A stretch of 64,000 nt of DNA from Actinocatenispora sp963815125 (GTDB taxonomy: Bacteria; Actinomycetota; Actinomycetes; Mycobacteriales; Micromonosporaceae), in contig CAWFFM010000002.1 of the NCBI GenBank assembly GCA_963815125.1, positions 1,674,001 to 1,738,000 on the forward strand, read 5' to 3'. The first letter of the stretch is position 1. Each line of letters opens with the position of its first letter. Position numbers and translations under genes: made by a program. Positions 34,750-43,520 of the stretch are shown piece after piece. The notes beneath the pieces are model-generated. The model worked only from the letters and a program-made list of their open reading frames with translations, was not told the DNA's origin and did not search any database.

Positions 34750-34987
34750 CGCCACGTACCACCTGGTTCCGGTTGGTTGCACCGCCGAGCGTAGTGGCCC
34801 CCGGTCGTGGGCTCCGGCGAATCCACGCCCTCTGGCCGTACGGCCGGACCGGCCGGGCGAACGTACGACGCTCCGACGTGCGACGGGCCGGGCGCAGGCG
34901 TGCGGGCCACCCTAATCGGGTGAGGTCCATCGGCCGGTGAGCCTGCACCGTGGAACGTGGTACTGACACCGGTGCGGGGAGGCGGCC

Positions 34988-35239
34988 ATGACGGGAATCA
35001 ACTGCGAGATCAGGGTGTCCGGCCTGGTACCGGACGCGGATCTGCAGGAGTTCGAGGACATGACGGTGACGGTGGAACCGGCGGAGACGGTACTGCGTGG
35101 CCAGCTACCCGACCAGGCCGCGCTGTACGGCATGCTGCACCGCATCCAACTGCTCGGAGTGAGTCTGATCGAGCTGCGTCGGCTGCCGGACGGTTCCGAC
35201 GATGATCCGATCGACCGGCGTCGCCGGGGATCGGCATGA
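34988..35239 (+). CDS. Small hypothetical protein, first of a related pair
   Basis: An 83-residue acidic protein of unknown function, predicted to be a small alpha/beta domain. It aligns with the next gene: C-E-I-R-V-S-G against Y-E-L-R-L-V-G at the start, then E-P-A-E-T-V-L-R-G-Q-L against E-P-H-T-V-L-R-G-R-L, then an L..hL.. helix and a final hydrophobic strand before two or three prolines. A strong GGGGAGGCGGCC precedes the ATG. It overlaps the next gene by 4 nt. It is divergent from a LAL regulator, a common setting for such small genes in actinomycetes. Confidence 0.65.
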   Translation: MTGINCEIRVSGLVPDADLQEFEDMTVTVEPAETVLRGQLPDQAALYGMLHRIQLLGVSLIELRRLPDGSDDDPIDRRRRGSA

Positions 35240-35436
35240 GAGCCCGTTATGAGCTGCGGCTGGTCGGTGCGTTCGGACCGGTGCTCCGCGGAGCTCTGCC
35301 CGGTTTTTCCGCTTCCGCACGGGAACCACACACCGTCCTCAGAGGACGATTGACACCCGCCCGGCTCCGTCGGGCGTTGGAGGTGTTGAGCTGGGAGCGG
35401 ATCACGATCCGGTACCCGCCACCGGACGCTTCCTGA
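35236..35436 (+). CDS. Small hypothetical protein, second of a related pair
   Basis: A 66-residue basic protein starting at the ATG that overlaps the previous stop (ATGA). It shares the core E(P)..TVLRG(Q/R)L plus following helix with the 34988 product, but is positively charged where that one is negatively charged, so the two could form a heterodimer. No motif for DNA binding, catalysis or export is visible. A perfect 15-bp hairpin terminator follows the gene. Confidence 0.62.
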   Translation: MRARYELRLVGAFGPVLRGALPGFSASAREPHTVLRGRLTPARLRRALEVLSWERITIRYPPPDAS

Positions 35437-35458
35437 TCCCTTTCAAGGCCCGCTGACC

Positions 35459-35491
35459 GCTGCGGCTCACCCACCATGGGTGAGCCGCAGC
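35459..35491 (+). terminator. Hairpin terminator
   Basis: A perfect 15-bp stem GCTGCGGCTCACCCA (35459-35473) with 35477-35491 and a 3-nt loop, 23 bp after the stop of the small gene pair. Confidence 0.8.
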
Positions 35492-35600
35492 GAGTTCACC
35501 GGAAGCACCCTGAGAAACGCCGGAGGACCGCGCGAGGTTCCACCGGCCATGGTCCCGCCGTCCGCGGGGCCGGAGCCCCGTGGAGCATCTGGAGCAGACC

Positions 35601-37211
35601 ATGCGACGTTTCCTGGTCGGCCTGCTGATCACGATCAGCATGCTGGCATTGATTCTCAGCAGCACGTCACTGTGGACACGCCGACATGTGGTGGACACGG
35701 GCGGCTTTGTCAGCACCACCGAGCAGGTCGCGAACGATCCTGCCGTACGTGCCCGGGTCACCCAGCAGATCGTCAACGGGATCCTCACCCAGCCGAAGGT
35801 CAAGGCCGCCGTGAACCAGGCGATCGCCACGCTGCCACCGGCTCTGCAGACCTTCAAGCCCAATCTGCAGAGCGGTGTCCGGTCCCTGCTGACCACCGGC
35901 GTGAACGCGCTGCTCACCACGAGCGCGTTCCAGCAGCTCACCCGCAGCGCCGTCACCGTCGCGCACAACGACCTCGTCGCCGGCAAGGACATCCGGTTCA
36001 CCGTAGGCGATGCCAGACAGGCGGCACCGGCCTCGGCCCGTAACGGACCGGCCGGACAGCTCCTCAGCCTGGTACCGGACAACGTGGGTGTCACGGTGCT
36101 GCAGAAGAGTCAGGCACCGCAGTTGTACTCGGCGATCAACGTGCTCAAGTCCCTGTGGCTGTGGGCCGGCCTGGTCGCGCTCGTCTCCTTTGCCGGTGCG
36201 GTCGCGGTGTCACACCGGCGACGTCGGACGATCCGTTCCTGGGCGGTGAGTACGGGCGTCGCCGGGCTGATCGTGGCCCTGGCCCTGACGGTGGCCCGGC
36301 CCGTGGTGCTGTCCAAGGTGGATCCGGGCGGGAAGAACGCCGCCGCGGCGATCTACGACATCGTGATCGACAGTCTGCGTAACTGGACTCTGTGGCTGGT
36401 ACTGATCATGGCGGTCCTCGTGGTGGTGACCTCACTATGGGGCCGGCTTCACCTGGCGGCTGCGGGCCGACGTGCCTTCAGCGCGACGCGCTCCGGCGCC
36501 ACCAGGCTCGGTGCCGCGTCGAAGGCCGGAGTGGCTGGTGCCGCCGGTACGGTCACCGCAGCGCACGCGCAGCACGAGCCATGGCACCGTCGGCTGGCGG
36601 CGAACACGACCACGATGCTCGACGACTCCGAACTGCCGGCCCGGCTGAGCGGGCCGGCAGCGGCGATCCAGCGCCACCCGCGTGCCTGGCGCTGGGGTGG
36701 CGTGGTGGTCGGTTTCCTGTTCCTGCTCTTCTGGCCGGGGCACACCCTGACCGTCCTGTTCTGGGTCGCCGCACTCGTCGCGCTCTATCTGGGTGCCCTC
36801 CAGCTGATCCAGACCCTCGCCGCGCGCGCCGCGACGCCGGACACCGGTACCGCCGCGCATCCCGTCGACGCATCGGCGCACGCTGGTACACCGCGGGTGC
36901 CGGAGCCTGAGGCAGCTGCCACCAGTTCCGGTCCAACCGAAGGACCCAGCGATGTCGAAGGACCCAGCCCAGCCGAGAGCCGCAGCCAGCTGGCGACGTT
37001 GGCCACCGCGGACACCGGAACCCTCACCGCCCGAGAAGAGTCAACGGCAGCGACCATGACGGTGGCCGACCAACTGGTCACCACGGACGCCAGGCTGAAG
37101 CTGCTGTCCCGGCTCGGCGAGGCGCACGAGGCGGGCCTGCTCACCGATGCGGAGTTCAAGCGGGAGAAGCGGCGGGTGCTCAACTACCAGACGTCCACGC
37201 CGCGCCGCTGA
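35601..37211 (+). CDS. Large membrane protein with C-terminal SHOCT domain
   Basis: A 536-residue protein. A first helix (about residues 4-25) leads to an extracytoplasmic domain of about 160 residues rich in Val, Thr and Gln (FVSTTEQVANDPAVRARVTQ). Helices follow at about 180-200, 212-232, 265-285 and a pair at 370-405. A Pro/Ala/Ser-rich linker precedes a short SHOCT-type domain at the end (LKLLSRLGEAHEAGLLTDAE then FKREKRRVL). SHOCT modules are helical hairpins linked to oligomerisation or lipid binding. The N-terminal part resembles a common actinobacterial membrane family of unknown role. Start is set at 35601 (GGAG upstream). Confidence 0.7.
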   Translation: MRRFLVGLLITISMLALILSSTSLWTRRHVVDTGGFVSTTEQVANDPAVRARVTQQIVNGILTQPKVKAAVNQAIATLPPALQTFKPNLQSGVRSLLTTGVNALLTTSAFQQLTRSAVTVAHNDLVAGKDIRFTVGDARQAAPASARNGPAGQLLSLVPDNVGVTVLQKSQAPQLYSAINVLKSLWLWAGLVALVSFAGAVAVSHRRRRTIRSWAVSTGVAGLIVALALTVARPVVLSKVDPGGKNAAAAIYDIVIDSLRNWTLWLVLIMAVLVVVTSLWGRLHLAAAGRRAFSATRSGATRLGAASKAGVAGAAGTVTAAHAQHEPWHRRLAANTTTMLDDSELPARLSGPAAAIQRHPRAWRWGGVVVGFLFLLFWPGHTLTVLFWVAALVALYLGALQLIQTLAARAATPDTGTAAHPVDASAHAGTPRVPEPEAAATSSGPTEGPSDVEGPSPAESRSQLATLATADTGTLTAREESTAATMTVADQLVTTDARLKLLSRLGEAHEAGLLTDAEFKREKRRVLNYQTSTPRR

Positions 37212-37215
37212 GAGT

Positions 37216-37677
37216 TCAGCTGGTCGGGGGGCGTGGCTCGCGCGGGCCCGGGGAGAATCCCTGTACCGCTGCGACCAGGAAAGGACCGGCGATCGCGGTA
37301 CGGGCCCTGGCCGGTGCGGTGAGTTCGATGACCGCACCGCCGTCCAGCTTCAACCGGAGCCGTACCGGACCGTGCCCGAGTCCGCTGACCTCACCGTATG
37401 CGGCCTTACGCACGCTGTCCTCCGGGAACCGGACACCGAGGGCATGCACTCTGGACAGTCCATGTCGGACAAGCAGTACGTCGTGCACCCACGCACCGCG
37501 CATCCGGTGCGCGCCGAGCGGCAGGTCCGGCTGGATCCCCTTGACCAGGCGGATCCTGCAACGGAAGGTGCCGTCCGCTTCGGAGAGGTTCCGGCGACTC
37601 GACCACACCCGTACCACCAACGGGGCGAGACAGACCAACTCGGCCGCTATGATGATCAGGGCGATGTAGAGCAGCAT
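37216..37677 (-). CDS. DUF2550 family membrane protein
   Basis: A 153-residue protein with one N-terminal transmembrane helix (MLLYIALIIIAAELVCLAPL) and a cytoplasmic beta-rich domain (about 35-150) with DGTFRCRIRL and GAWVHDVLLVRH, matching the actinobacterial DUF2550 family. In many actinobacteria this gene follows the ATP synthase operon; here it does not. Function unknown. Its stop lies 4 bp from that of the convergent SHOCT protein gene. Confidence 0.8.
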   Translation of the reverse strand: MLLYIALIIIAAELVCLAPLVVRVWSSRRNLSEADGTFRCRIRLVKGIQPDLPLGAHRMRGAWVHDVLLVRHGLSRVHALGVRFPEDSVRKAAYGEVSGLGHGPVRLRLKLDGGAVIELTAPARARTAIAGPFLVAAVQGFSPGPREPRPPTS

Positions 37678-37838
37678 TGTCCGGCCTCTTCCAGCTCGCT
37701 GGCGGCTCCCGCCCACGGCCTGCCGGGAGATTGGAGCAGGACACCCGATCCGACCGTGACCGGCTTGTCTGCCATCGTCGCCGGGCGACGGCCGGCCGTC
37801 TTCACCCGCAAGGGGTGACGACCCGGAAGGACCCCGTC

Positions 37839-39206
37839 ATGGCCGGAGCGAGCGCGGGGAGTCCCGGCACGACCGGCACTCCGGATCTGCGTCGGACCCT
37901 ACGCAGCAAGGGTTTCCGGAAGCTGCTGATCTTCGCCGCACTCGCCGGGTTCGTGGTCTCGATCGCTTCCTGGGTCTTCCTGGAAGCGGTGCACGAGACC
38001 CAGCACGCGGTGTTCCGGGCCCTGCCGGCCGCACTGGGCCTGCACCCGACGCCGTCGTGGTGGCCGCTGCCGTTCGTCTGCCTGGCCGGAATCCCCGTCG
38101 CCTACGCGATCACCCGGCTGCCCGGCAACGGCGGACACGTCCCGGTCCATGGCCTGGGCACCGGCCCGACCGGCCCACGCGATCTGCCCGGCGTTCTGCT
38201 GGCGGCGTTCGCCAGCCTCACGCTGGGCCTGGTCATGGGGCCTGAGGCACCACTGATCGCCCTGGGCAGCGGCCTGGCCCTGCTGGCGGTGCGACTGGTC
38301 GACCGGGAGGCCCCGGACCAGCTGGGTATGGTGCTGGCCGCATCGGGCAGCTTCGCCGCGCTCTCCTTCGTCTTCGGTTCGCCGATCATCGCGGCGGTGG
38401 TCATGATCGAGGCGGTCGGACTGGGTGGCGCGTCATCGAGCCTGGTCCTGTTACCCGGGCTGCTGTCGGCGGGCATCGGATCGTTGACCTTCATCGGCGT
38501 GGGGTGGTGGACCGGTCTGAACACCAGCGCTTTCGCGCTGAGTGCACTGGCACTGCCGAAGTTCCTCCGGCCGACTCTGGCGGACTTCGGCTGGTCGATC
38601 ATGCTGGCAGTGGTCGGGGCGGTCCTGGTCGTCCTGATCCTGCGGATCGCGCGAAGTACCGAGCGGATCGTCACCAGTCGACCGTTCCTGCTGCTGCCCG
38701 CAGCCGGCGTCGTCGTCGGCGTGCTGGCCCTGGTGTTCGCCACCGTGACGGACAAGGGCCCCGACGAGGTCCTGTTCTCCGGTCAGGACCAGTTGACTCC
38801 GCTGGTGGAGCATGCGGCCAGCTGGTCACATGCTGCGCTCGCACTGGTCATTGTCCTCAAAGGACTCGCTTGGGCGGTCTGCCTCGGCAGCTTCCGCGGC
38901 GGACCTACGTTTCCGGCCATCTTCATCGGTGCCGCCGGCGGGCTGTTGGCCGGGCACCTGCCCGGGTTCAGCATGGCACCGGCCGTCGCAGTAGGTATCG
39001 GTGTCATGGTGGTCGCCGTCCTGCGGCTGCCGCTGTCCGCCATCATCCTCGCCGAGCTGCTCACCAGACAGTCCGGGTTGGGTGTCTCGCCCCTGGTCAT
39101 CGTGGCGGTGGTGATCACCTATCTACTCGTCGTCGCGCTCACTCCGCCCCGATCCCCCGCCGACGGGAAAGAGCCGTCGACGGCGGAATCCCCATCCACC
39201 CGGTGA
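37839..39206 (+). CDS. ClC-family chloride channel/antiporter-like protein
   Basis: A 455-residue membrane protein with about ten to twelve helices in ClC order. Pore motifs are recognisable but altered: GNGGHVP where GSGIP is usual, GPEAPLIALGSG in place of GREGP (gating Glu kept), and GGPTFPAIFIGAAGG for GGxFxP. It should conduct or exchange anions across the inner membrane; variants of this kind are poorly studied and their ion selectivity is uncertain. No cytoplasmic CBS domains. The start at 37839 has GGAAGG upstream. It ends 7 bp from a convergent K+-channel-type gene. Confidence 0.82.
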   Translation: MAGASAGSPGTTGTPDLRRTLRSKGFRKLLIFAALAGFVVSIASWVFLEAVHETQHAVFRALPAALGLHPTPSWWPLPFVCLAGIPVAYAITRLPGNGGHVPVHGLGTGPTGPRDLPGVLLAAFASLTLGLVMGPEAPLIALGSGLALLAVRLVDREAPDQLGMVLAASGSFAALSFVFGSPIIAAVVMIEAVGLGGASSSLVLLPGLLSAGIGSLTFIGVGWWTGLNTSAFALSALALPKFLRPTLADFGWSIMLAVVGAVLVVLILRIARSTERIVTSRPFLLLPAAGVVVGVLALVFATVTDKGPDEVLFSGQDQLTPLVEHAASWSHAALALVIVLKGLAWAVCLGSFRGGPTFPAIFIGAAGGLLAGHLPGFSMAPAVAVGIGVMVVAVLRLPLSAIILAELLTRQSGLGVSPLVIVAVVITYLLVVALTPPRSPADGKEPSTAESPSTR

Positions 39207-39213
39207 GGTGTGG

Positions 39214-39819
39214 TCAGTGCGCGCCACGGTCGGGCCCGTCCGGTGGCGTGTCGCCCCTCGCTGACCGGGTTCCGCCGGCCCGCCGTTGGAGCCCGACCTG
39301 TACCGCACCGAGGATGACCCGGGCGAGCAGGCCGACCGCGACGAGGTCGGCGAGCATCTGGATCATGGCCAGGATCCGGGTCACCTGGCTGAGCGGCAGA
39401 ATGTCACCCAGACCGACCGTCGAGAACACCGTCACGGTGAAGTACAACGCGTCGGTACGGTCCAGCGGTTGGTTGAACGACCCCGGCCGGCTCCGCTCGA
39501 TCAGGTAGTACGCCGTCGCGAAGATCACCAGGAACAGTGGGAGGGTGGTGGACAACGCCTCCACGGCACGTACCCGGGGGAAGTCGGACCGGATGATCTC
39601 CTGGACCTGCCGGATGCTGAGCAGTGCGAAGAGAATCAGACCGCCCACCACCTCGAGCACCGCGACGGTGTCGAGTCCCCGGTCGTACGGCAGGACGTAG
39701 TACAGAATCACGACCAGGACGGCGGAGAGGGACGCCCGCACCAGTGAGCGGACCATCATCCGGTGCTGGACCCGCGACGGGGCGCTGGGCGCGGCGGGAG
39801 CCGGGGTCGGGTCAGCCAC
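39214..39819 (-). CDS. Two-pore-helix potassium channel family protein
   Basis: A roughly 201-residue protein. Two helices (about 33-50 and 57-75) precede a typical Ion_trans_2 pore unit: helix TLPLFLVIFATAYYLIE, pore loop TDALYFTVTVFSTVGLGDI and inner helix AMIQMLADLVAVGLLARVIL. The selectivity filter reads TVGLGD rather than TVGYGD, a substitution seen in several bacterial channels and still compatible with K+ passage. No RCK domain, so gating is unclear. GTG 39819 gives a short Pro-rich N-terminus; a Met pair about 20 residues in is an alternative start. Confidence 0.8.
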   Translation of the reverse strand: MADPTPAPAAPSAPSRVQHRMMVRSLVRASLSAVLVVILYYVLPYDRGLDTVAVLEVVGGLILFALLSIRQVQEIIRSDFPRVRAVEALSTTLPLFLVIFATAYYLIERSRPGSFNQPLDRTDALYFTVTVFSTVGLGDILPLSQVTRILAMIQMLADLVAVGLLARVILGAVQVGLQRRAGGTRSARGDTPPDGPDRGAH

Positions 39820-39978
39820 CGCGAACCCACCGACCGGAACGGCACGGGTCGAAACGGCGCATCGGCATCTCCCGGGCAGTGCCGGGCACACGAGGCCAGG
39901 CACCGTCACGGGCCGGGTACCCCGATCCGGGCCCCGATCACCTAACAACAGGCATCGACCCGGGTACGGCGGTCCGGG

Positions 39979-40977
39979 TCAGCGCAGGGCGTCCACCAGA
40001 TGCCGGGCCACCGCGACGGCCTGCTTACGCGCCTCGTCGTAGCCGAGGTTGGTGCCGGTGAGTGTCCTGCCGTTGCCCGCACCGCCCGGGTACGTCGCGG
40101 CCACCCACTTCACCTCCAGCACCACGTTGCGCGCCCGTACCTCGACCATCGCGCCGCCCATGTTGTAGGTCTTCGCGTCCTGTTCGGTCTCCCCGTACAC
40201 CACCGGACTGTCCACCTGCGCGGTGAACGCATCGTCCCCCAGCTTCTGTACTGCCCGCGGGTTCTTGCGGTAGCCGCCGTTGTCCCCGCTGTCCCCGGAG
40301 TAGCGCAGGTCGTCGCGGAAGGTGCGGGTGGCGTCGTCGGTGCCGTCCGAACCCTCGGACAGGTCCATCGTCACGTCCAGGTCCATGGCCTTGTCCGAGT
40401 GGTAGACCTCCCACCGACAGTGGTGGTGGGTCACATCGCCGTTGTCGCCGTCACCGGTCAGCCCGGCGGTACGCCGTGGCTTGCTGCCGCCCAGCGAGCA
40501 GGCGTCGGGCAGCGTGCTGAAGGTCGGTGCGGCGCTCGGCGATGGACTCGACGATGCCGGCGGGCTGGTCGCGGCGGTGGACGCTGCCTGGTGACCGCCC
40601 TGATGACGCGCAGACCGGGCGTGTACGACGAACAGCACGGCACCAACCAGTACGGCCACTGCCAGCAGCGCACCGCAGGCGACGAGCGGTACGAGCCAAC
40701 CGGGCCGCCCCGACGACGGCGGCCGGTACGGCGGGTACCCCGGCGGGCCGCCCGGCCCCATGGGCGGTCCACCGGGCCCTCGGGGCGGGCCGGGTGTCCC
40801 GGGCTGCGGGTGGTACGGCGCCGGGCCCTGCTGCCAGCCCGCCGGGGGCCCACCGGATGGGCCGGCACCCGGGAACGGGCCGCCGGGCGTCGACCGCCAC
40901 GGTGACTGTTCGTCCCCGGACGGCGTCCACGGGTCGGGCTGACCGGAAGGTGCCGGTCCGTACGGGGTTCCGTTCAC
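39979..40977 (-). CDS. Membrane-anchored exoprotein with Pro/Gly-rich N-terminus
   Basis: A roughly 332-residue protein. About 90 N-terminal residues are Pro/Gly-rich repeats (PPGYPPYRPP style), then a transmembrane helix (about 97-118), a Ser/Thr/Pro linker, and a C-terminal extracytoplasmic domain of about 170 residues that resembles DUF3558-like domains, with Cys in LPDACSLGGS and HHHCRWEVY probably forming a disulfide. Ligand unknown. Start is one of two GTG codons (40983 or 40977) that both fall within a 17-bp palindrome, so translation and transcription control may interact. Confidence 0.65.
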   Translation of the reverse strand: MNGTPYGPAPSGQPDPWTPSGDEQSPWRSTPGGPFPGAGPSGGPPAGWQQGPAPYHPQPGTPGPPRGPGGPPMGPGGPPGYPPYRPPSSGRPGWLVPLVACGALLAVAVLVGAVLFVVHARSARHQGGHQAASTAATSPPASSSPSPSAAPTFSTLPDACSLGGSKPRRTAGLTGDGDNGDVTHHHCRWEVYHSDKAMDLDVTMDLSEGSDGTDDATRTFRDDLRYSGDSGDNGGYRKNPRAVQKLGDDAFTAQVDSPVVYGETEQDAKTYNMGGAMVEVRARNVVLEVKWVAATYPGGAGNGRTLTGTNLGYDEARKQAVAVARHLVDALR

Positions 40978-40991
40978 AATCACCGATTGTG
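40975..40991. promoter_or_regulatory. Palindrome overlapping the start codon
   Basis: CACAATC (40975-40981), centre ACC, GATTGTG (40985-40991): a perfect 7-bp inverted repeat that spans both candidate GTG start codons of the anchored exoprotein gene. A protein bound here would block a leaderless or short-leader transcript. Confidence 0.45.
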
Positions 40992-41086
40992 CACCCGTTC
41001 AGCCACCCTGCCCTGGCGGGTACTGCCGGGACCGGGGACGTGCTGCGGCCCTCGCCAGGGTCGGCGGGGACCGCAGCGGCCGTACG

Positions 41087-41944
41087 TCAGCCGGCGGCGA
41101 GCGCCTGGAGGCGGTCGTACGCGCCGTTGAACACGTCCTGGTCACCGGGGAAGGTGCCGGAATCGGCGAACTGCCAGAAGGTGTAGAAGCCCCAGCCGGC
41201 CGGCAGGGCGCCGGGATCCGCTGCGTACCGGGCGATGAACAGCGGGTTGTTGCCGCCGAAGCCACCGTTGTTGCCGGTGCAGGTGCTCCACCAGTCGGTG
41301 GTGGTGTAGATGGTCGGGTACCGACCGGTCCGGGCGGCGACCTCGTTGCTGAAGTCGGCGATCCAGTTGGACATGTCGCCCTGGCTCAGCCCGTAGCAGG
41401 TGGCGCCGTACGGGTTGTACTCGATGTCGAGCATCGGCGGCAGGGTCATGCCGTCGGGGGACCAGCCGCCGCCGTTGCCGACGAAGAAGTCGGCCTGGGC
41501 CGCGCCGGAGGAACGGTCCGGCAGCGCGAAGTGGTACGCACCGCGGATCAGCCCGGCACCGTAGGAACCGTTGTACTGCTGGGCGAACGAGGGACTCGTG
41601 TAGCTGGTGCCCTCGGTGGCCTTGACGTAGGCGAATCGTCCGCCGCTCGCCGCGACGGTGGCCCAGTCGACGTCGCCCTGGTAGCTGCTGACGTCCAGTC
41701 CGGGAGTCGAGTCCGTGACAGTGGGTCGGATGACGTTGCGCCGGACCGCCTCGTGTGCGGCGATGGTGGATCCCATGTGGTCGGCGTCGGGGTGGCTGAC
41801 GGGACGGCTGGCTGCGGCCGGATCGCCGGCGGGTAGGGCCTGGGCCGGTGCGGCGAGGCCCAGCAGCGCGGTTCCGGCGGCCAGTACGCCGACTGTGACG
41901 GCCCGCGCGATGCCGGTGGCACAGCGGGGCAGGGTTGGGAGCAT
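41087..41944 (-). CDS. Secreted GH25 lysozyme (second copy)
   Basis: A 285-residue muramidase with signal peptide ending APAQALPA (about residue 40), a roughly 45-residue linker with MGSTIAAHEA, then a full GH25 domain: GLDVSSYQGDVDW, FAYVKATEGTSY, RGAYHFALP, MLDIEYNPYGATCYG and YTFWQFADSG...DVFNG. It is about 60 percent similar by eye to the 28913 enzyme over the catalytic domain, with a longer pre-region. Start at 41944 follows AAGGAGAAGG. Its upstream region has a perfect 18-bp palindrome. Confidence 0.92.
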   Translation of the reverse strand: MLPTLPRCATGIARAVTVGVLAAGTALLGLAAPAQALPAGDPAAASRPVSHPDADHMGSTIAAHEAVRRNVIRPTVTDSTPGLDVSSYQGDVDWATVAASGGRFAYVKATEGTSYTSPSFAQQYNGSYGAGLIRGAYHFALPDRSSGAAQADFFVGNGGGWSPDGMTLPPMLDIEYNPYGATCYGLSQGDMSNWIADFSNEVAARTGRYPTIYTTTDWWSTCTGNNGGFGGNNPLFIARYAADPGALPAGWGFYTFWQFADSGTFPGDQDVFNGAYDRLQALAAG

Positions 41945-42006
41945 GCCTTCTCCTTCGGGGACCGGCGCGCGGAGGGGTTCGCGCAGCACAATGTCCGATA
42001 ATGCCC

Positions 42007-42024
42007 TGTTTTCCTGGGAAAACA
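42007..42024. promoter_or_regulatory. Perfect palindrome with extra half-site, likely operator
   Basis: TGTTTTCC (42007-42014), TG, GGAAAACA (42017-42024), followed by another GGGAAAAC half-site at 42034-42041. It lies 63 bp upstream of the GH25 start, within the 303-bp gap between the divergent lysozyme and receiver genes. Apart from this, that gap holds no visible gene. Confidence 0.5.
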
Positions 42025-42247
42025 AGCCTTGTCGGGAAAACGGCACAAGACCACTACTCTTCGCATAACGGTCAGCGCTGGACGCTCACCCCGGTGCCGG
42101 AACGCGACATGGCCCACATCGGGGCGCAGACCCCGCACGATGCGGGCGTCGCGCCGCCGGGATGGGTGCCAGCCCCCGCCCCCATCGACGTACGGACTCC
42201 GGCTAGTGGCAATGCAACGTGAGCGGGACGGGGCCATTCTCGGATAC

Positions 42248-42652
42248 ATGGCCATCCGCTGCCTCATCGTCGATGACAGCGCCCGGTTCCTCCAAGCGGC
42301 CAGAGGTCTGCTGGAGAGGGAGGGCGTTCAGGTCGTCGGTGTCGCATCGACAGGCGAGCAGGCCCGCCGGCAGATGAGTGAACTCCGCCCCGACATCATG
42401 CTGGTGGACATCGACCTCGGTACCGAGAGCGGTTTCGAGGTGGCCAGGCGGCTGTCCGTTCTCCCGACGGACAACCAACCGGCCGATCAGCCGCGGATCA
42501 TCCTGATCTCCAGCCACGACGAAGAGGACTTCCAGGACCTCATCGCATCCAGCCCGGTGATCGGTTTCCTGGGCAAGTCGCTGCTGTCCGCCGACGCCAT
42601 CCAGCAGCTGCTGGGCCGCTCCGGTGGTCACCCGTACGGCTCGAAGCTCTAG
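42248..42652 (+). CDS. Single-domain response regulator
   Basis: A 134-residue receiver domain without output module. The acidic pair is in LIVDDS, the phosphoacceptor Asp in MLVDIDLG, the switch Ser in LISSHDEED and the Lys in FLGKSLL, so phosphorylation chemistry should be intact. The start at 42248 is preferred, with GGGACGGGG upstream; an ATG at 42212 would add 12 residues. It sits next to a LuxR response regulator and a CHASE3 histidine kinase, so it may be a phosphate sink or competing target of that kinase. Confidence 0.8.
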   Translation: MAIRCLIVDDSARFLQAARGLLEREGVQVVGVASTGEQARRQMSELRPDIMLVDIDLGTESGFEVARRLSVLPTDNQPADQPRIILISSHDEEDFQDLIASSPVIGFLGKSLLSADAIQQLLGRSGGHPYGSKL

Positions 42653-42677
42653 CCCCGTGATCCACCGGGACGGAATG

Positions 42678-43370
42678 TCAACGGTTCTCCAGGAACGCCA
42701 CGACGGCGAGCACCCGACGGTGGTCGTCATCGGTCTCCGGAAGTTCCAGCTTCGTCAGGATGCTGTGCACATGTTTCTCCACCGTGCCCTCGGTGATCCA
42801 CAGGATGTGCGCGATACCGGCGTTGGACCGGCCCTCGGCCATCAGCCGCAGCACCTCACGTTCCCGTGAACTCAACCCACCGAGCCGGTCGTCCCGGTGA
42901 TGTGCCGACACCAGTTCCTGTACCAGCGCCGGGTCGAGTACCGACCCACCCTGGGACACCCGGTCCAGTGCCTCGGTGAACTCACTGACGTGCGTAACAC
43001 GGCTCTTCAGCAGGTAACCGACCCGCTGTCCGGTGGCAAGCAGGTCAGTCGCGTGCTCTACTTCGACATAGGCGGAGAGGACCAGGATGCCGATCTGCGG
43101 GAACTCCTCGCGGATCGTACGAGCGGCCTGCAGCCCCTCGGTGGTATGAGTGGGTGGCATCCGGATGTCGGTGATGACCAGATCAGGAACGTGTTCCCGG
43201 ACCATTGAGGTCAACTCCCCCCCGTCGCCAGCCTGCGCAACCACGGTGAACCCGACCCGATCCAGCAGACTCGCCAGCCCCTCCCGGAGCAGTACGTCGT
43301 CGTCGGCCACGACCACGCGCCGCGGTGCCGGCGTCGCGTCGGCGTTCGTGTTCGTCGGTTTCGGTTCCAT
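42678..43370 (-). CDS. NarL/FixJ-type response regulator
   Basis: A 230-residue regulator: receiver domain about residues 18-135 (VVVADDDVLL, phosphoacceptor Asp in LVITDIRMPP, Lys in YLLKSRV) and LuxR HTH about 165-225 (LSSREREVLRLMAEGRSNAG, TVEKHVHSILTKL). The start at 43370 is set by GGAAGGATCC upstream. Divergent from the histidine kinase at 43521, which is the obvious partner, and convergent with the single-domain receiver. Confidence 0.9.
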   Translation of the reverse strand: MEPKPTNTNADATPAPRRVVVADDDVLLREGLASLLDRVGFTVVAQAGDGGELTSMVREHVPDLVITDIRMPPTHTTEGLQAARTIREEFPQIGILVLSAYVEVEHATDLLATGQRVGYLLKSRVTHVSEFTEALDRVSQGGSVLDPALVQELVSAHHRDDRLGGLSSREREVLRLMAEGRSNAGIAHILWITEGTVEKHVHSILTKLELPETDDDHRRVLAVVAFLENR

Positions 43371-43520
43371 GGATCCTTCCCCGCAATCAGTTCGACCGTC
43401 TCCAGTGAACACGCTGGCGGGGCATCGGTGTGCTGACTCGCCTACAGCGGGGCCACTACATCCGGTATGCCCGCCCGGCCCGGCCGGGTCCGGCCCGGTG
43501 GACCGTACAGAGGGCCGTAC

